Below, in pieces: positions 46,871 to 56,164 of a stretch of DNA of 64,000 bases (its first letter is position 1; each line of letters opens with the position of its first letter). The stretch spans positions 186,001-250,000 of the forward strand of contig CP003809.1 of assembly GCA_000299095.1 (NCBI GenBank), in the 5' to 3' direction. Both the position numbers and the translations under genes were made by a program. This DNA comes from an alpha proteobacterium HIMB5 (GTDB lineage Bacteria; Pseudomonadota; Alphaproteobacteria; Pelagibacterales; Pelagibacteraceae). The notes beneath the pieces were generated by a model. The model saw only the letters and a list, made by a program, of their open reading frames with translations. It did not search any database and had not been told where the DNA came from.

Positions 46871-48422
46871 TCAAAACTTAGAAAAAATTATTATTATTGA
46901 TTTCGGATCACAATTTACACAATTAATAGCAAGAAGAATAAGAGAAGCCAATGTTTTTTGTGAAATAGTTAGTCATAAAAAAGTTTCAATAAATCAATTA
47001 AACAAAAATGTAAGAGGACTCGTATTGTCTGGCGGTCCATTAAATGTATATCAAAATGATAAGTTTTCATTTGATAAAAATATATTAAAGAAAAATTTAC
47101 CAGTCCTCGGGATTTGTTTTGGGCATCAAATTTTATCAAAAAGCTTAGGAGGTAGAGTTAAGCAATCAAAAAATAGAGAATTTGGTTTAGCAAATTTAAT
47201 AAAAAATTCTAAAAGTAAACTTTTAGATGGTTTTTTTGATAAGCAAAATAGATCTAGAGTTTGGATGAGTCATGCAGACCAAGTAACAAAAATTCCAAAA
47301 TCATTTAAAATTATTGCTAAAAGTCAAAACTCAAAATTTGCAGCTGTTGAAGATAGTAATAATAATTTTTTTGGTGTTCAGTTTCATCCTGAGGTTACTC
47401 ATACTCAAAATGGGAAAAAACTTATAAACAACTTTTTATTTAAAATTTGTAAAATTAAAAGAAATTGGAGTTCAAAAGATCAAAAATTAAGACTAATTAA
47501 AGAAATCAGAGATCAAGTTGGTAACGAAAAAGTTATTTGTGCATTATCAGGAGGCGTAGATAGTAGTGTGGTTGCACAATTATTAAATAAAGCCATTGGA
47601 AAAAAATTACATTGCATTTTTGTAAATACAGGACTTTTGAGAAAAAATGAAGAAACTCAAGTTGTCAAAACATTTAAAAGAAAACTTAAAATGAATTTAA
47701 CATATGTTAATGCAGAAAGAGAATTTTTAGGAAAGTTAAAAAATGTGACAGACCCTGAAAAAAAAAGAAAAATTATAGGAAATTTATTTATAAAAATATT
47801 TGAGAGGTATTCTAAAAAGATAAAAAATGTAAAATTTTTAGCTCAAGGAACTTTGTATCCAGACTTAATCGAAAGCAAATCTGTTACAGGTAGCCAAACC
47901 TCAAAAATAAAATCACATCATAATGTTGGAGGACTTCCAAAAAAAATGAAACTTAAATTAGTTGAGCCTTTAAAATTTTTGTTCAAAGATGAAGTGAGAA
48001 AATTAGGTTTAGAGCTTAAACTTAGTAAAGAAATAATATCTAGACATCCATTTCCGGGTCCAGGTTTAGCTATAAGAATGCCAGGAAACATTACACCGGA
48101 GAAAATTAAAATTCTAAAAGAAGCAGATGAAATCTTTATTAACGGTTTAAGAAGACACAATCTTTATGATAAAATCTGGCAAGCTTACGCAGCATTATTG
48201 CCAGTAAAAACTGTTGGAGTTATGGGTGATAATAGAACTTATGAATATTTATGTCTTTTAAGAGCAATTACTTCACAAGATGGGATGACAGCAGATTATT
48301 ATGATTTTAAGAAATCTTTTATTCAAGAAATATCTAACAAAATAGTAAATAGTATTAGAGGAATAAACAGAGTTGTTTACGATGTAACATCTAAACCACC
48401 AAGCACTATTGAACTAGAATAA
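46860..48422 (+). CDS. guaA: GMP synthase (glutamine-hydrolysing)
   Basis: Two-domain amidotransferase converting XMP to GMP. The 520-residue protein has the class I glutaminase nucleophile LGICFGHQI and [10 protein letters not shown], followed by the ATP-pyrophosphatase P-loop [15 protein letters not shown] and the XMP site [11 protein letters not shown]. All domains present at normal length. It completes the guaB-guaA route. Confidence 0.98.
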   Translation: MTLNQNLEKIIIIDFGSQFTQLIARRIREANVFCEIVSHKKVSINQLNKNVRGLVLSGGPLNVYQNDKFSFDKNILKKNLPVLGICFGHQILSKSLGGRVKQSKNREFGLANLIKNSKSKLLDGFFDKQNRSRVWMSHADQVTKIPKSFKIIAKSQNSKFAAVEDSNNNFFGVQFHPEVTHTQNGKKLINNFLFKICKIKRNWSSKDQKLRLIKEIRDQVGNEKVICALSGGVDSSVVAQLLNKAIGKKLHCIFVNTGLLRKNEETQVVKTFKRKLKMNLTYVNAEREFLGKLKNVTDPEKKRKIIGNLFIKIFERYSKKIKNVKFLAQGTLYPDLIESKSVTGSQTSKIKSHHNVGGLPKKMKLKLVEPLKFLFKDEVRKLGLELKLSKEIISRHPFPGPGLAIRMPGNITPEKIKILKEADEIFINGLRRHNLYDKIWQAYAALLPVKTVGVMGDNRTYEYLCLLRAITSQDGMTADYYDFKKSFIQEISNKIVNSIRGINRVVYDVTSKPPSTIELE

Positions 48423-48444
48423 AAAACTAATATAAAATTATATT

Positions 48445-48864
48445 ATGAAATATTTACATACAATGATCAGAGTTTCTAATATTGATGAAACTTTAAAATT
48501 TTTTTGTGAAGGTTTGGGTTTAAGAGAAATCAAAAGAATGGAAAATGAAAAAGGAAGATTTACTTTAGTTTTTTTGGCAGCTCCGAATGATGAAAATGCA
48601 CAAATAGAATTAACTTATAATTGGGATGGAGATAACTTAGGAGAAGGGTCAAGAAATTTTGGTCATCTAGCATATAGGGTTAAGAATATTTATGAAACTT
48701 GTCAAAGACTTATGGATATGGGTTATGTAATAAATAGACCTCCAAGAGATGGTCACATGGCTTTTGTAAGATCGCCAGATAAAATTTCAATCGAAATTCT
48801 TCAAGAGGGATATCTAGAACCTAAAGAACCATGGTTATCAATGCAAAACACCGGCACGTGGTAA
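48445..48864 (+). CDS. gloA: lactoylglutathione lyase (glyoxalase I)
   Basis: Converts the methylglyoxal-glutathione adduct to S-lactoylglutathione. The 139-residue vicinal-oxygen-chelate protein has metal ligands in YLHTMIRVSNIDETLKFF, AQIELTYNWD, FGHLAYRVKNIYE and ISIEILQEG, in the order of bacterial nickel-type GloA. Length normal; the next gene begins 26 nt downstream. Confidence 0.92.
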   Translation: MKYLHTMIRVSNIDETLKFFCEGLGLREIKRMENEKGRFTLVFLAAPNDENAQIELTYNWDGDNLGEGSRNFGHLAYRVKNIYETCQRLMDMGYVINRPPRDGHMAFVRSPDKISIEILQEGYLEPKEPWLSMQNTGTW

Positions 48865-48890
48865 ATTAAATTATTTTCTAATTATTATCT

Positions 48891-49295
48891 ATGTGGTTAG
48901 AAAAATTTAACAAAGAGAAGAAGGAGAAGATAAAAAGATTAACGTTTAATTTTGCTGACATTAAGAAAGGCCAAAAAATGTTAGTTTCTTCACCCAAGTC
49001 AATTTCTAACTATATTAAAAAAATTCCAACTGGTAAAAAAAGAACATTAATACAAATGCGAGATGCACTAGCTAAAAGAGCAAAAGCTGACAAAACCTGT
49101 CCTGTATCTACAGGTATTTTTCTAAGAATTGCAGTGGAAGCCTCTATTGAGGAACAAAAACAACAAAAATTAAAAAAACCCAGACTACCATTTTGGAGAA
49201 TTATAGATGAAAATATGCCAATATTTAAAAAGCTATCTATTTCAAAGTCAATGTTAAATAAATATAAACGAAGTGAATTTAATGAAAAAAATTAA
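48891..49295 (+). CDS. hypothetical protein of unknown family, 134 aa
   Basis: I do not recognise a family with confidence. The product is basic and soluble, with a Lys-rich N-terminus, TGKKRTLIQMRDALAKRAKA, CPVSTGIFLRIAVEASIEE and LPFWRIIDENMPIFKKL. The PFWRIID segment is faintly reminiscent of the PF-x-R-V-I segment of O6-alkylguanine-DNA alkyltransferases, but there is no PCHR cysteine site, so this is only a hint. It overlaps panB by 14 nt, pointing to a shared transcript. Confidence 0.65.
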   Translation: MWLEKFNKEKKEKIKRLTFNFADIKKGQKMLVSSPKSISNYIKKIPTGKKRTLIQMRDALAKRAKADKTCPVSTGIFLRIAVEASIEEQKQQKLKKPRLPFWRIIDENMPIFKKLSISKSMLNKYKRSEFNEKN

Positions 49296-50058
49296 AAATT
49301 TAATAATAAAAAAAAATAAAACTAAGATTGTCTGTTTAACAGCTTATTCAAAAAATATTGCCAAAGAAATAGATAACTTTGTAGATGTAATTTTAGTTGG
49401 AGATTCTCTTGGATCAGTTCTTTATGATTTTGATACAACAAGAACAGTAACTTTAGAAATGATGATAAATCATTCAAAGAGCGTAAGAAAAGGTATCACT
49501 AGAAGTTTAATGGTAGTTGATATGCCTTACAATACTTACAGAAATAAATCTGAAGCATTAAAAAACTGTAAAAAAGTAATGAAAGAAACAAAATGTGATG
49601 CAGTTAAGCTAGAAGGTGGGAATAAAAAGATAGTTGAAATTATTAAACACCTAATCAAAAATAATATACCTGTAATGGGTCATCTTGGTCTATTACCGCA
49701 AAATGAAAAAGGTAAATTCAAATTTAAAGGTAAATCTTCTAAAGAAAAAATAAGATTACTTAATGAAGCAAAAGTTTTAGAGAGAACAGGTGTTTTTGCA
49801 ATTGTTTTAGAATGTGTTGAAAAAAAATTATCAAAAGAAATTACAGATCAAATTAAAATTATAACAATTGGTATAGGTGCTTCTCAACATTGTGATGGGC
49901 AAATTTTAGTAACAGATGATTTAATTGGATTAACAAATTCAAAAATAAAGTTTGTAAAGGAATTTGGAAATGTGAGAAAAACCATTAGAGATGCTGTTAA
50001 AAAATACAAAACAGAAGTCAAATCACTAAAATATCCTTCTAAGAAATATTTGTATTAA
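49282..50058 (+). CDS. panB: 3-methyl-2-oxobutanoate hydroxymethyltransferase
   Basis: First committed step of pantothenate synthesis, using methylene-tetrahydrofolate. The barrel protein has CLTAYSKNIAKEID, VILVGDSLGSVLYDFDTT, MVVDMPYNTY, CDAVKLEGG, VMGHLGLLPQ and IGASQHCDGQILVTDD, all PanB motifs. ATG 49282 is chosen; an in-frame GTG at 49273 would add three residues. No panC is adjacent. Its stop overlaps the convergent TerC-like gene by 4 nt. Confidence 0.94.
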   Translation: MKKIKNLIIKKNKTKIVCLTAYSKNIAKEIDNFVDVILVGDSLGSVLYDFDTTRTVTLEMMINHSKSVRKGITRSLMVVDMPYNTYRNKSEALKNCKKVMKETKCDAVKLEGGNKKIVEIIKHLIKNNIPVMGHLGLLPQNEKGKFKFKGKSSKEKIRLLNEAKVLERTGVFAIVLECVEKKLSKEITDQIKIITIGIGASQHCDGQILVTDDLIGLTNSKIKFVKEFGNVRKTIRDAVKKYKTEVKSLKYPSKKYLY

Positions 50059-50666
50059 AAAAATCTTTCAAAGTTTTCGTTAACTGAAAGAATTTCAAGA
50101 TCAATCATTCCACCTATCAATAATTGCAAAGCTACTATTAATATTACAAAAAGACCCAAGTAACCAATCCATTTATATTTTTTAATCTGTTCAGCAAAAA
50201 ATCTTGCAAGTGTTCCAACAAAAACAACAGATAAAAATAATCCAAAAATTAATAGATTGATATTATTTTTAGCGACACCAACAATTCCAATTACATTATC
50301 AAAACTTAAAGTAATATCTGCAAATAGAACCTTATATACACTCTGAACATAAGATGGTTCCTTAGATGCTTTGGTAGGTGATTTTATTCTCTTTGTACTA
50401 AATAAATCTGTTCTTAAATCATTTACAATCCAAATAAGTAACAATCCACCAAAAATTTTTACTAAAGCAAATCCAAATAAATAAGATGCAAAAAAAGCAA
50501 AAATAATACGAAATAATAGGGCACCAAATAAACCCCACATAATTATTTGATAACGATGTTTTGGAGCAAAACTTGCTGCAATTATACCGATTATAATTGC
50601 ATTATCTGCAGCCATCACCAAATTGATGATAACCATTTGGCTTACGATTATAAGTTGTTCAAACAA
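50055..50666 (-). CDS. TerC/YjbE-family integral membrane protein
   Basis: A 203-residue inner-membrane protein with about six to seven helices. It shows the paired acidic motifs of TerC proteins, NLVMAADNAIIIGIIA in the first helix and TLSFDNVIGIVGVA after the central loop. Members are linked to metal (often manganese) export or insertion during secretion; the metal is not inferable here. Downstream neighbour is convergent panB. Confidence 0.87.
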   Translation of the reverse strand: MFEQLIIVSQMVIINLVMAADNAIIIGIIAASFAPKHRYQIIMWGLFGALLFRIIFAFFASYLFGFALVKIFGGLLLIWIVNDLRTDLFSTKRIKSPTKASKEPSYVQSVYKVLFADITLSFDNVIGIVGVAKNNINLLIFGLFLSVVFVGTLARFFAEQIKKYKWIGYLGLFVILIVALQLLIGGMIDLEILSVNENFERFF

Positions 50667-50706
50667 TGTAAAATTATTTTACAATATTTTAATTTATTTT
50701 CAAATT

Positions 50707-51210
50707 TTAGTATTTAGATTCTTTTTTTCCATCAATTACTGCTTTAAGTTCATCGTATTCTTCACAATTACAGTTTTTTAAAACAGCAAGCCTCTCTTTT
50801 GCGAGATCCATTCTATTTGTCGTAACAAATAATTCACCCATATATTCATTAATACCAACGTGAGTAGGATCTAATTCTAAACCTATTGCGTAATATATTT
50901 CTGCACTTTTGTAATCACCAATTTTTCTATAAGAAAATCCCAAATAGTTAAATACGTCTGGGTTTGAAGGAATAAGTTTATTTGTTTCTAACAATTTTTC
51001 TATAGCGATCTTATAATGTTTTTCAGCTTTTTCATTCTTGTTCTTTTTTTCTAACTTTTTGGCTTTTTCAATATTTTTTAATGCAACTCTATACTCATCA
51101 CCATATTTATTCTTATTTACTTTTTTTTTTGTATCCCCAGACGAACCAGCAGCGAATGAATATGTTGCAGTTAGAAGTATTAAAGACAAAGTTAAAAAAA
51201 GTTTTTTCAT
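50707..51210 (-). CDS. exported TPR-repeat protein
   Basis: A 167-residue product with a signal peptide (LFLTLSLILLTATYSFAAG, cleavage near residue 20) and TPR units, best seen as NPDVFNYLGFSYRKIGDYKSAEIYYAIGLELDPTHVGINEYMGELFV. A charged lysine-rich linker follows the signal. Function unknown; it is likely a periplasmic scaffold. It follows pxpA with a 4-nt overlap and may be co-transcribed with it. Confidence 0.8.
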   Translation of the reverse strand: MKKLFLTLSLILLTATYSFAAGSSGDTKKKVNKNKYGDEYRVALKNIEKAKKLEKKNKNEKAEKHYKIAIEKLLETNKLIPSNPDVFNYLGFSYRKIGDYKSAEIYYAIGLELDPTHVGINEYMGELFVTTNRMDLAKERLAVLKNCNCEEYDELKAVIDGKKESKY

Positions 51211-51983
51211 TTAATAAATTTCTCCATTTTGTTTAAAGGTTTTAAGTTAAGTTTATTTTCTATCAAGTTATCTCTTATTGATTTAGCTGTTGCAAGAGAG
51301 CTAGCATTATCTCCATGTATGCATACAGAGTCGATTTCACAAGATATCTGTTTTCCACTGTGACAATTAATAGCCTGATTTTTAACCATGTTTAATACGT
51401 GTTTTTTTGCTTGTTCTGGATCAATTATCAGAGCATGAGGTTTTTTTCTAGAAACTAAATTTCCATCATCTTCATAATTTCTATCTGCAAATATTTCACA
51501 AGCTATTTTCATATTAAGTTTTTTTGCAGCAATTTCCATTTTTGATCCTGTAGGAACCAAATAAATCAAATCTTTATTTATTTCATATATCACTTTAGCT
51601 AAAATAGTTGCGAGCTCTATATCCTCACATGCCATGTTATTTAAAGCGCCATGAGGTTTCATATGTGTCACACTTTCATTATTTTCTTGAGCTATTTTTT
51701 GAAGAATTTCATATTGATCTATAATTAATTTTCTAATTTCATTCTCTGATAAGTTAATTCGCTCTCTACCAAAATTGTCTGGATCATTAAATGATGGATG
51801 TGCACCAATACTAACACCTTTATTTTTAGAGATTTTAATAACCTCTCTCATAGTATCTTCATCACCTGCATGATATCCACAAGCCACATTTGCTGAGTTT
51901 ACTATTTCTAATAAAGCTGGATCATTTTCATTAGAATGATGTTTGGACTTTTCTCCTAAATCACAATTTATATTAATTTCCAT
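51207..51983 (-). CDS. pxpA: 5-oxoprolinase subunit A
   Basis: LamB/YcsF-family subunit of the ATP-dependent 5-oxoprolinase that returns cyclised glutamate (pyroglutamate) to the pool. The 258-residue product begins INCDLGEKSKHHSNENDPALLEIVNSANVACGYHAGD and has GAHPSFNDPDNFGR and ESVTHMKPHGALNN, hallmark segments of PxpA. Encoded divergently from pxpB, with only 24 nt between the two starts. Confidence 0.95.
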   Translation of the reverse strand: MEININCDLGEKSKHHSNENDPALLEIVNSANVACGYHAGDEDTMREVIKISKNKGVSIGAHPSFNDPDNFGRERINLSENEIRKLIIDQYEILQKIAQENNESVTHMKPHGALNNMACEDIELATILAKVIYEINKDLIYLVPTGSKMEIAAKKLNMKIACEIFADRNYEDDGNLVSRKKPHALIIDPEQAKKHVLNMVKNQAINCHSGKQISCEIDSVCIHGDNASSLATAKSIRDNLIENKLNLKPLNKMEKFIK

Positions 51984-52007
51984 AACTGATATAATTTATA
52001 ACATTAA

Positions 52008-52679
52008 ATGATTAAAAATATATTAAATCTTGGAGACTCCGCTGTATATTGTGATTTTGGTCCTGATGTAAATAAAGAAACCAACCGTAAAGTAATTAAT
52101 TATTTTAAATTTTTAAAAGAAAAAAATATTGATGGAGTTTTAAACTTAACACCATCCTATAATAAATTGATAATTACTTTTGACTTAAACATAACTAATT
52201 TCCAGAAACTAAAAGATTTAATAAAATCAATTAAGATTGATCAATCAAAGAATTCAGAAGGGAAAAAATTAGAAGTTCCAATATGCTGTGATGAAGAATT
52301 TTCTTTAGATATTAAAAGATTAGAAAAGAAATTAAACTTAGATAGTCAAAAAATCTTACAACGAATATTTGAAAAAGAATATTTCTGTTACATGACAGGA
52401 TTTATAGCTGGTATGCCTTTTTTTGGAGATTTAGATATTGATATGAGATGTAATAGGTTAGAGACCCCAAGATTAAAAGTTCCAAAAGGATCAATTGGTA
52501 TTACTGAACAGTTTGCAAATATTTACACAGAGGAAAGTCCAGGTGGATGGAATATTATAGGTAAAACACCATTAGAAGTTTTCGATCGAAATAATCAGGA
52601 AAATCCAGCTTTAATTAATCCAGGTGATGTAATTCAATTTAAATTAATAACTAAAAAAGATTTTGATAACTATAAATGA
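52008..52679 (+). CDS. pxpB: 5-oxoprolinase subunit B
   Basis: KipI-like subunit of 5-oxoprolinase. The 223-residue product shows the conserved FCYMTGFIAGMPFFGDLD and PRLKVPKGSIGITEQFANIYTEESPGGWNIIGKTPLEVFD segments of the allophanate-hydrolase subunit 1 fold. It overlaps pxpC by 4 nt (ATGA). With the adjacent A and C subunits, the oxoprolinase role is firmer than the KipI regulatory role known in Bacillus. Confidence 0.94.
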   Translation: MIKNILNLGDSAVYCDFGPDVNKETNRKVINYFKFLKEKNIDGVLNLTPSYNKLIITFDLNITNFQKLKDLIKSIKIDQSKNSEGKKLEVPICCDEEFSLDIKRLEKKLNLDSQKILQRIFEKEYFCYMTGFIAGMPFFGDLDIDMRCNRLETPRLKVPKGSIGITEQFANIYTEESPGGWNIIGKTPLEVFDRNNQENPALINPGDVIQFKLITKKDFDNYK

Positions 52680-53626
52680 CTTTTAAAATTTTAAGACCAG
52701 GCACTCACACTACTATACAAGATGACGGTAGAAATGGATTTTATCACTTAGGCATTACTGTTAGTGGTGCTATAGATAAAAAAAATTTTAAGTTAGCTAA
52801 TATAATCTTAAATAATAATATTAATGAACCATCTTTGGAGTTCGCTCTACAAGGTCCATTGTTAGAATTTGATGGATTAAAGTCATCCATTTGTATTACG
52901 GGAGAAGTGAATTTTGTTATCATAAGAAATAATAGAGATATTGAAGAGGGATATTGTTATAAAATTTATAATCTTAACAAAGGAGACAAAATTGATATTA
53001 AATCGACAATTAATTCCCTTTATGGTTACCTTGCTATTAAAGAGGGTTTTGATTTTACTGATATTTGGAAAAGCTGTTCAATAAATACTAAAGCCAAAAT
53101 TGGACCTAATGAAGGAATGAAATTTGATACAAATCAAATAATTCCCACAAAAAATAATTTTGCTGAAATTAAGATTAGACAATTAAGATATAAAAATGAA
53201 AGATCTACAGAGATAAGAGTTATTAAAGGAACAAATTTTGATTACTTTTCTAAAGAAGCTCAAAGAAATTTTTTTTATAAAAAATTTAAAATTACAAATA
53301 TGGTCGATCGTATGGGTATTAGACTTGAGAGCAATAAGTTAGAAAATATTGTTAGTTCAAATATTAAATCAGAAGGACTTATAAAAGGTGTAATTCAAGT
53401 TCCAGGTGATGGAAATCCTATAATCATGTTAGCTGATCATGGTACAATTGGTGGATATCCTAAGATTGCAACAGTTATATCTGCAGATTTAGATAATTTA
53501 TCACAACTGAAGCCAAACACTGAAATTTCATTTAAAGAAGTAAGTCTTGAAGAAGCTGAAAATTTATTTATGAGTTACACAAAAGAAATCAATAAATACT
53601 CAAAAATACTCAATGAATATAATTAA
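52676..53626 (+). CDS. pxpC: 5-oxoprolinase subunit C
   Basis: KipA/biotin-dependent carboxyltransferase-like subunit. The 316-residue product has TTIQDDGRNGFYHLGITVSGAIDKKNFKLAN at the N-terminus and GLIKGVIQVPGDGNPIIMLADHGTIGGYPKIATVI near the C-terminus, the diagnostic PxpC segments. Completes the PxpABC set with the two genes upstream. Its end overlaps the DMT transporter start by 14 nt. Confidence 0.94.
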   Translation: MTFKILRPGTHTTIQDDGRNGFYHLGITVSGAIDKKNFKLANIILNNNINEPSLEFALQGPLLEFDGLKSSICITGEVNFVIIRNNRDIEEGYCYKIYNLNKGDKIDIKSTINSLYGYLAIKEGFDFTDIWKSCSINTKAKIGPNEGMKFDTNQIIPTKNNFAEIKIRQLRYKNERSTEIRVIKGTNFDYFSKEAQRNFFYKKFKITNMVDRMGIRLESNKLENIVSSNIKSEGLIKGVIQVPGDGNPIIMLADHGTIGGYPKIATVISADLDNLSQLKPNTEISFKEVSLEEAENLFMSYTKEINKYSKILNEYN

Positions 53627-54494
53627 AAAACTTCCTGGGCCTTTATTAGTTTTCATGGGAGCCTGCAGTTTAAGTTTTGGAGGTTTAATTGTTAAATCAT
53701 TTGAGGGAGCTACTTTGTGGCAAATATTGTTTTGGAGAACTGTATTTTTTTTACTTATTATAAGTGTTTATCTTTTGATTACTTACAGATCTAAATTTTT
53801 AAAATCTTTTTACGTCTCTGGAATACCAGGTTTTTTTGGTGGGTTTATTTTATCTTTTGGTTTTTGCGGATATGTGTTTGCCATGTACAACACTACAGTT
53901 GCTAATGCTAATTTCATAATTCAAACGCAAACAATTTTTCTTGCAATTTTTGGATATTTTTTTCTCAAAGAAAAAATTTCGGCAATAACACTAGTATCAA
54001 TTGTTTTGGCAATTTCAGGAATTTTATTAATGGTTGGAGGATCTTTATCACCTGGCCAAATGACAGGTAATATTGCAGCTTTTTTAATGCCAATTTCTTT
54101 TGCTGTCTTGATATTAGTTGTAAGAAAGTATCCTAACGTAGACATGGTTCCCTCACAGTTTATTGCAGGAATGTTTGCTTTAATCATTGGATATCTAATG
54201 TCAGGAAAAATATTAATATCTGGTCATGATATATTTTTAGGTTTTTTAGCCGGTTCTCTTCAATTAGGTTTAGGATTTATTTTTATTACAATTGGTGCAC
54301 AACGAACACCATCAGCAATGGTTGGAATAATAATGTTAACTGAGGCAGTTTTAGGACCATTATGGGCTTGGATATTTATTAATGAACAACCACCAATGAT
54401 TGTTTTATTTGGTGGATCAATTGTTATCTTCGCAGTTCTATTACAATTTTATCATTTATTTTCAGTTGAAAAAAAACAACTTAATACCAATTGA
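53613..54494 (+). CDS. EamA/DMT-family transporter
   Basis: A 293-residue protein with ten hydrophobic helices in two EamA repeats (first repeat around GACSLSFGGLIVKSFEGATLWQILFWRTVFF, second around TGNIAAFLMPISFAVLILVVRKYPN). DMT members move amino acids, nucleosides or metabolites. Its place at the end of the pxpBC operon and just before the glycine-riboswitch gcv operon suggests an amino-acid-related substrate, but this is inference. Confidence 0.85.
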   Translation: MNIIKKLPGPLLVFMGACSLSFGGLIVKSFEGATLWQILFWRTVFFLLIISVYLLITYRSKFLKSFYVSGIPGFFGGFILSFGFCGYVFAMYNTTVANANFIIQTQTIFLAIFGYFFLKEKISAITLVSIVLAISGILLMVGGSLSPGQMTGNIAAFLMPISFAVLILVVRKYPNVDMVPSQFIAGMFALIIGYLMSGKILISGHDIFLGFLAGSLQLGLGFIFITIGAQRTPSAMVGIIMLTEAVLGPLWAWIFINEQPPMIVLFGGSIVIFAVLLQFYHLFSVEKKQLNTN

Positions 54495-54524
54495 CTTTTA
54501 TTTCATAATAAGTGATTATAGATC

Positions 54525-54682
54525 AACGGGAGAGACTACTTAATTTGTAGCGCCGAAGGAGCAACTGCCCAGGAATCTCTCAGGCAAAAGGACCGTTATG
54601 TATTAACTCTGGAAAGAGATTAAATTCTCGCCGAAGGAGCAAAACTCTCAGGCAAATATACAGATGGGTAAAAGAGTTAATA
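54525..54682 (+). promoter_or_regulatory. tandem glycine riboswitch controlling gcvT
   Basis: Two glycine aptamers in series. Aptamer 1 (54525-54597) has P1 AACGG/CCGTT, GGGAGAGACT, the core CGCCGAAGGAGCAA and CTCTCAGGCAAAAGGACC. Aptamer 2 (about 54608-54667) repeats GGAAAGAG, CGCCGAAGGAGCAA and CTCTCAGGCAAA. The cores match the known family closely. TATTAACTCT (54601-54610) is perfectly complementary to AGAGTTAATA (54673-54682), which holds the gcvT ribosome site and the A of its ATG, so a 10-bp helix can close over the start. Bound glycine could favour the short P1 (TCT 54608-54610 with AGA 54662-54664) and free the start. The switch direction is inferred. Confidence 0.95.
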
Positions 54683-55785
54683 TGACAAAAAGTAAAACTG
54701 CATTATTTAATCTTCACCAGACAAACAAAGCAAAATTTGTTGAATTTGCAGGATATGAAATGCCTATTCAATATGGAAAAGGAATAGTTGAAGAACATAA
54801 AATCACAAGGTCTACTGCTGGAATATTTGACGTTTCACACATGGGTCAACTATTTATTTATGGTGATTATAAATTAACAGAAGATTTGGAAAAAATTTTT
54901 CCATTAAACTTGAAAGAATTAAAAGTTTTCAAGTCAAAGTATAGTTTCCTTATGAATGATAAGGCAGGAATACACGATGATTTGATAATTACAAAATTAG
55001 AAGAAGGTTATTTAATAATTTTAAATGCAGCATGTAAAGATGATGACTTCAAAATAATTAAAGAATTATTAGGAAAAAATTATAAATATGAATTAAAAGA
55101 TGATAGGTCGCTAGTTGCTATACAAGGGCCTAGTGCTGTTCAAATTCTCAACGATATAGTTCCAGAGGTAAATAAATTAAATTTTATGTCTGGGGGTTGG
55201 TTTAATTATTTAGAAAATAAAATTTTTGTCACTAGATCTGGATATACTGGTGAGGACGGTTTTGAAATATCAATTCCAAATAGTTTTGCAGAAAAGTTTA
55301 CAAAAAATTTAATGAGTAAAGGTGCTGAATTAATTGGTTTAGGAGCGAGAGATACTTTGAGATTAGAAGCAGGTCTATGTTTGTATGGACATGAATTAAA
55401 TACAAATCTTACACCTATAGAAGCTAATCTTAACTGGGCTATCTCAAAATCAAGATTGGATGACATGAATTTTATTGGCTCAGCAATGATAAAAGAACAG
55501 TTATCTCAGGGGACAAAACAACTGAGAGTTGGAATACAGCCTGAAGGAAGAATTATAGCTAGAGAAAAAACAAAGATTTTTAATGATAAAGATCAAATTA
55601 TTGGTGAAATTACGAGTGGAACATTTGGACCCAGTGTTAATGGACCAATAGCTATGGGATATATAGATAGTGAATATTCAAATAAAAATTCTAAAATTTT
55701 TCTTGAGATTAGAGGAAAAAAACACCCAGCAAATATCTGTGGATTACCATTTTATAAAAAAAGCTATGTGAAAGGAGCAGCCTAA
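54682..55785 (+). CDS. gcvT: glycine cleavage system T protein (aminomethyltransferase)
   Basis: T-protein passes the methylene group of glycine to tetrahydrofolate, releasing ammonia. The product shows [68 protein letters not shown] and a C-terminal [19 protein letters not shown] 54682 gives the normal N-terminus (367 residues). The in-frame ATG at 54664 would start inside the aptamer 2 closing stem and add six residues; it is less likely. gcvH starts one base before its stop ends. Confidence 0.96.
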   Translation: MTKSKTALFNLHQTNKAKFVEFAGYEMPIQYGKGIVEEHKITRSTAGIFDVSHMGQLFIYGDYKLTEDLEKIFPLNLKELKVFKSKYSFLMNDKAGIHDDLIITKLEEGYLIILNAACKDDDFKIIKELLGKNYKYELKDDRSLVAIQGPSAVQILNDIVPEVNKLNFMSGGWFNYLENKIFVTRSGYTGEDGFEISIPNSFAEKFTKNLMSKGAELIGLGARDTLRLEAGLCLYGHELNTNLTPIEANLNWAISKSRLDDMNFIGSAMIKEQLSQGTKQLRVGIQPEGRIIAREKTKIFNDKDQIIGEITSGTFGPSVNGPIAMGYIDSEYSNKNSKIFLEIRGKKHPANICGLPFYKKSYVKGAA

Positions 55786-56162
55786 TGAGTGAAGTAAAAT
55801 TTTCTAAAGAACATGAATGGATTAAAATAGAAGGGGATACAGCTACGATTGGAATTACAAAACATGCTACAGAAATGTTGGGAGATATTGTGTTCGCTGA
55901 GCTACCAGATAAAGGATCAAATGTTGAAAAAGATGGAACCGCAGGCGTAGTTGAGTCTACAAAAGCTGCTAGCGATGTATATACCCCAGTTAGTGGAGAA
56001 GTGGTTGATACTAATCAAGCTATTGTAGATGATCCTGCAAAGATTAACGAGGATCCAGAAGGTGCAGCGTGGTTTTTTAAATTAAAATTAAAAGATCCTT
56101 CAGAAATGGACTCTTTAATGAGCAAAGATGAGTATGAAAAATTTGCAAAGGAGAATTCATAA
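55785..56162 (+). CDS. gcvH: glycine cleavage system H protein
   Basis: Lipoyl carrier shuttling the aminomethyl intermediate between P and T proteins. The 125-residue product has [15 protein letters not shown] at the N-terminus and the lipoylation motif [14 protein letters not shown] with Lys60. Full length. Only two bases separate its stop from gcvP. The L-protein gene is not in this window. Confidence 0.97.
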   Translation: MSEVKFSKEHEWIKIEGDTATIGITKHATEMLGDIVFAELPDKGSNVEKDGTAGVVESTKAASDVYTPVSGEVVDTNQAIVDDPAKINEDPEGAAWFFKLKLKDPSEMDSLMSKDEYEKFAKENS

Positions 56163-56164
56163 TT

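Noticed and set aside
54664..54681. Alternative gcvT start at ATG 54664
   Set aside because: It lies in the closing stem of glycine aptamer 2, adds residues not seen in GcvT N-termini and has no separate ribosome site.
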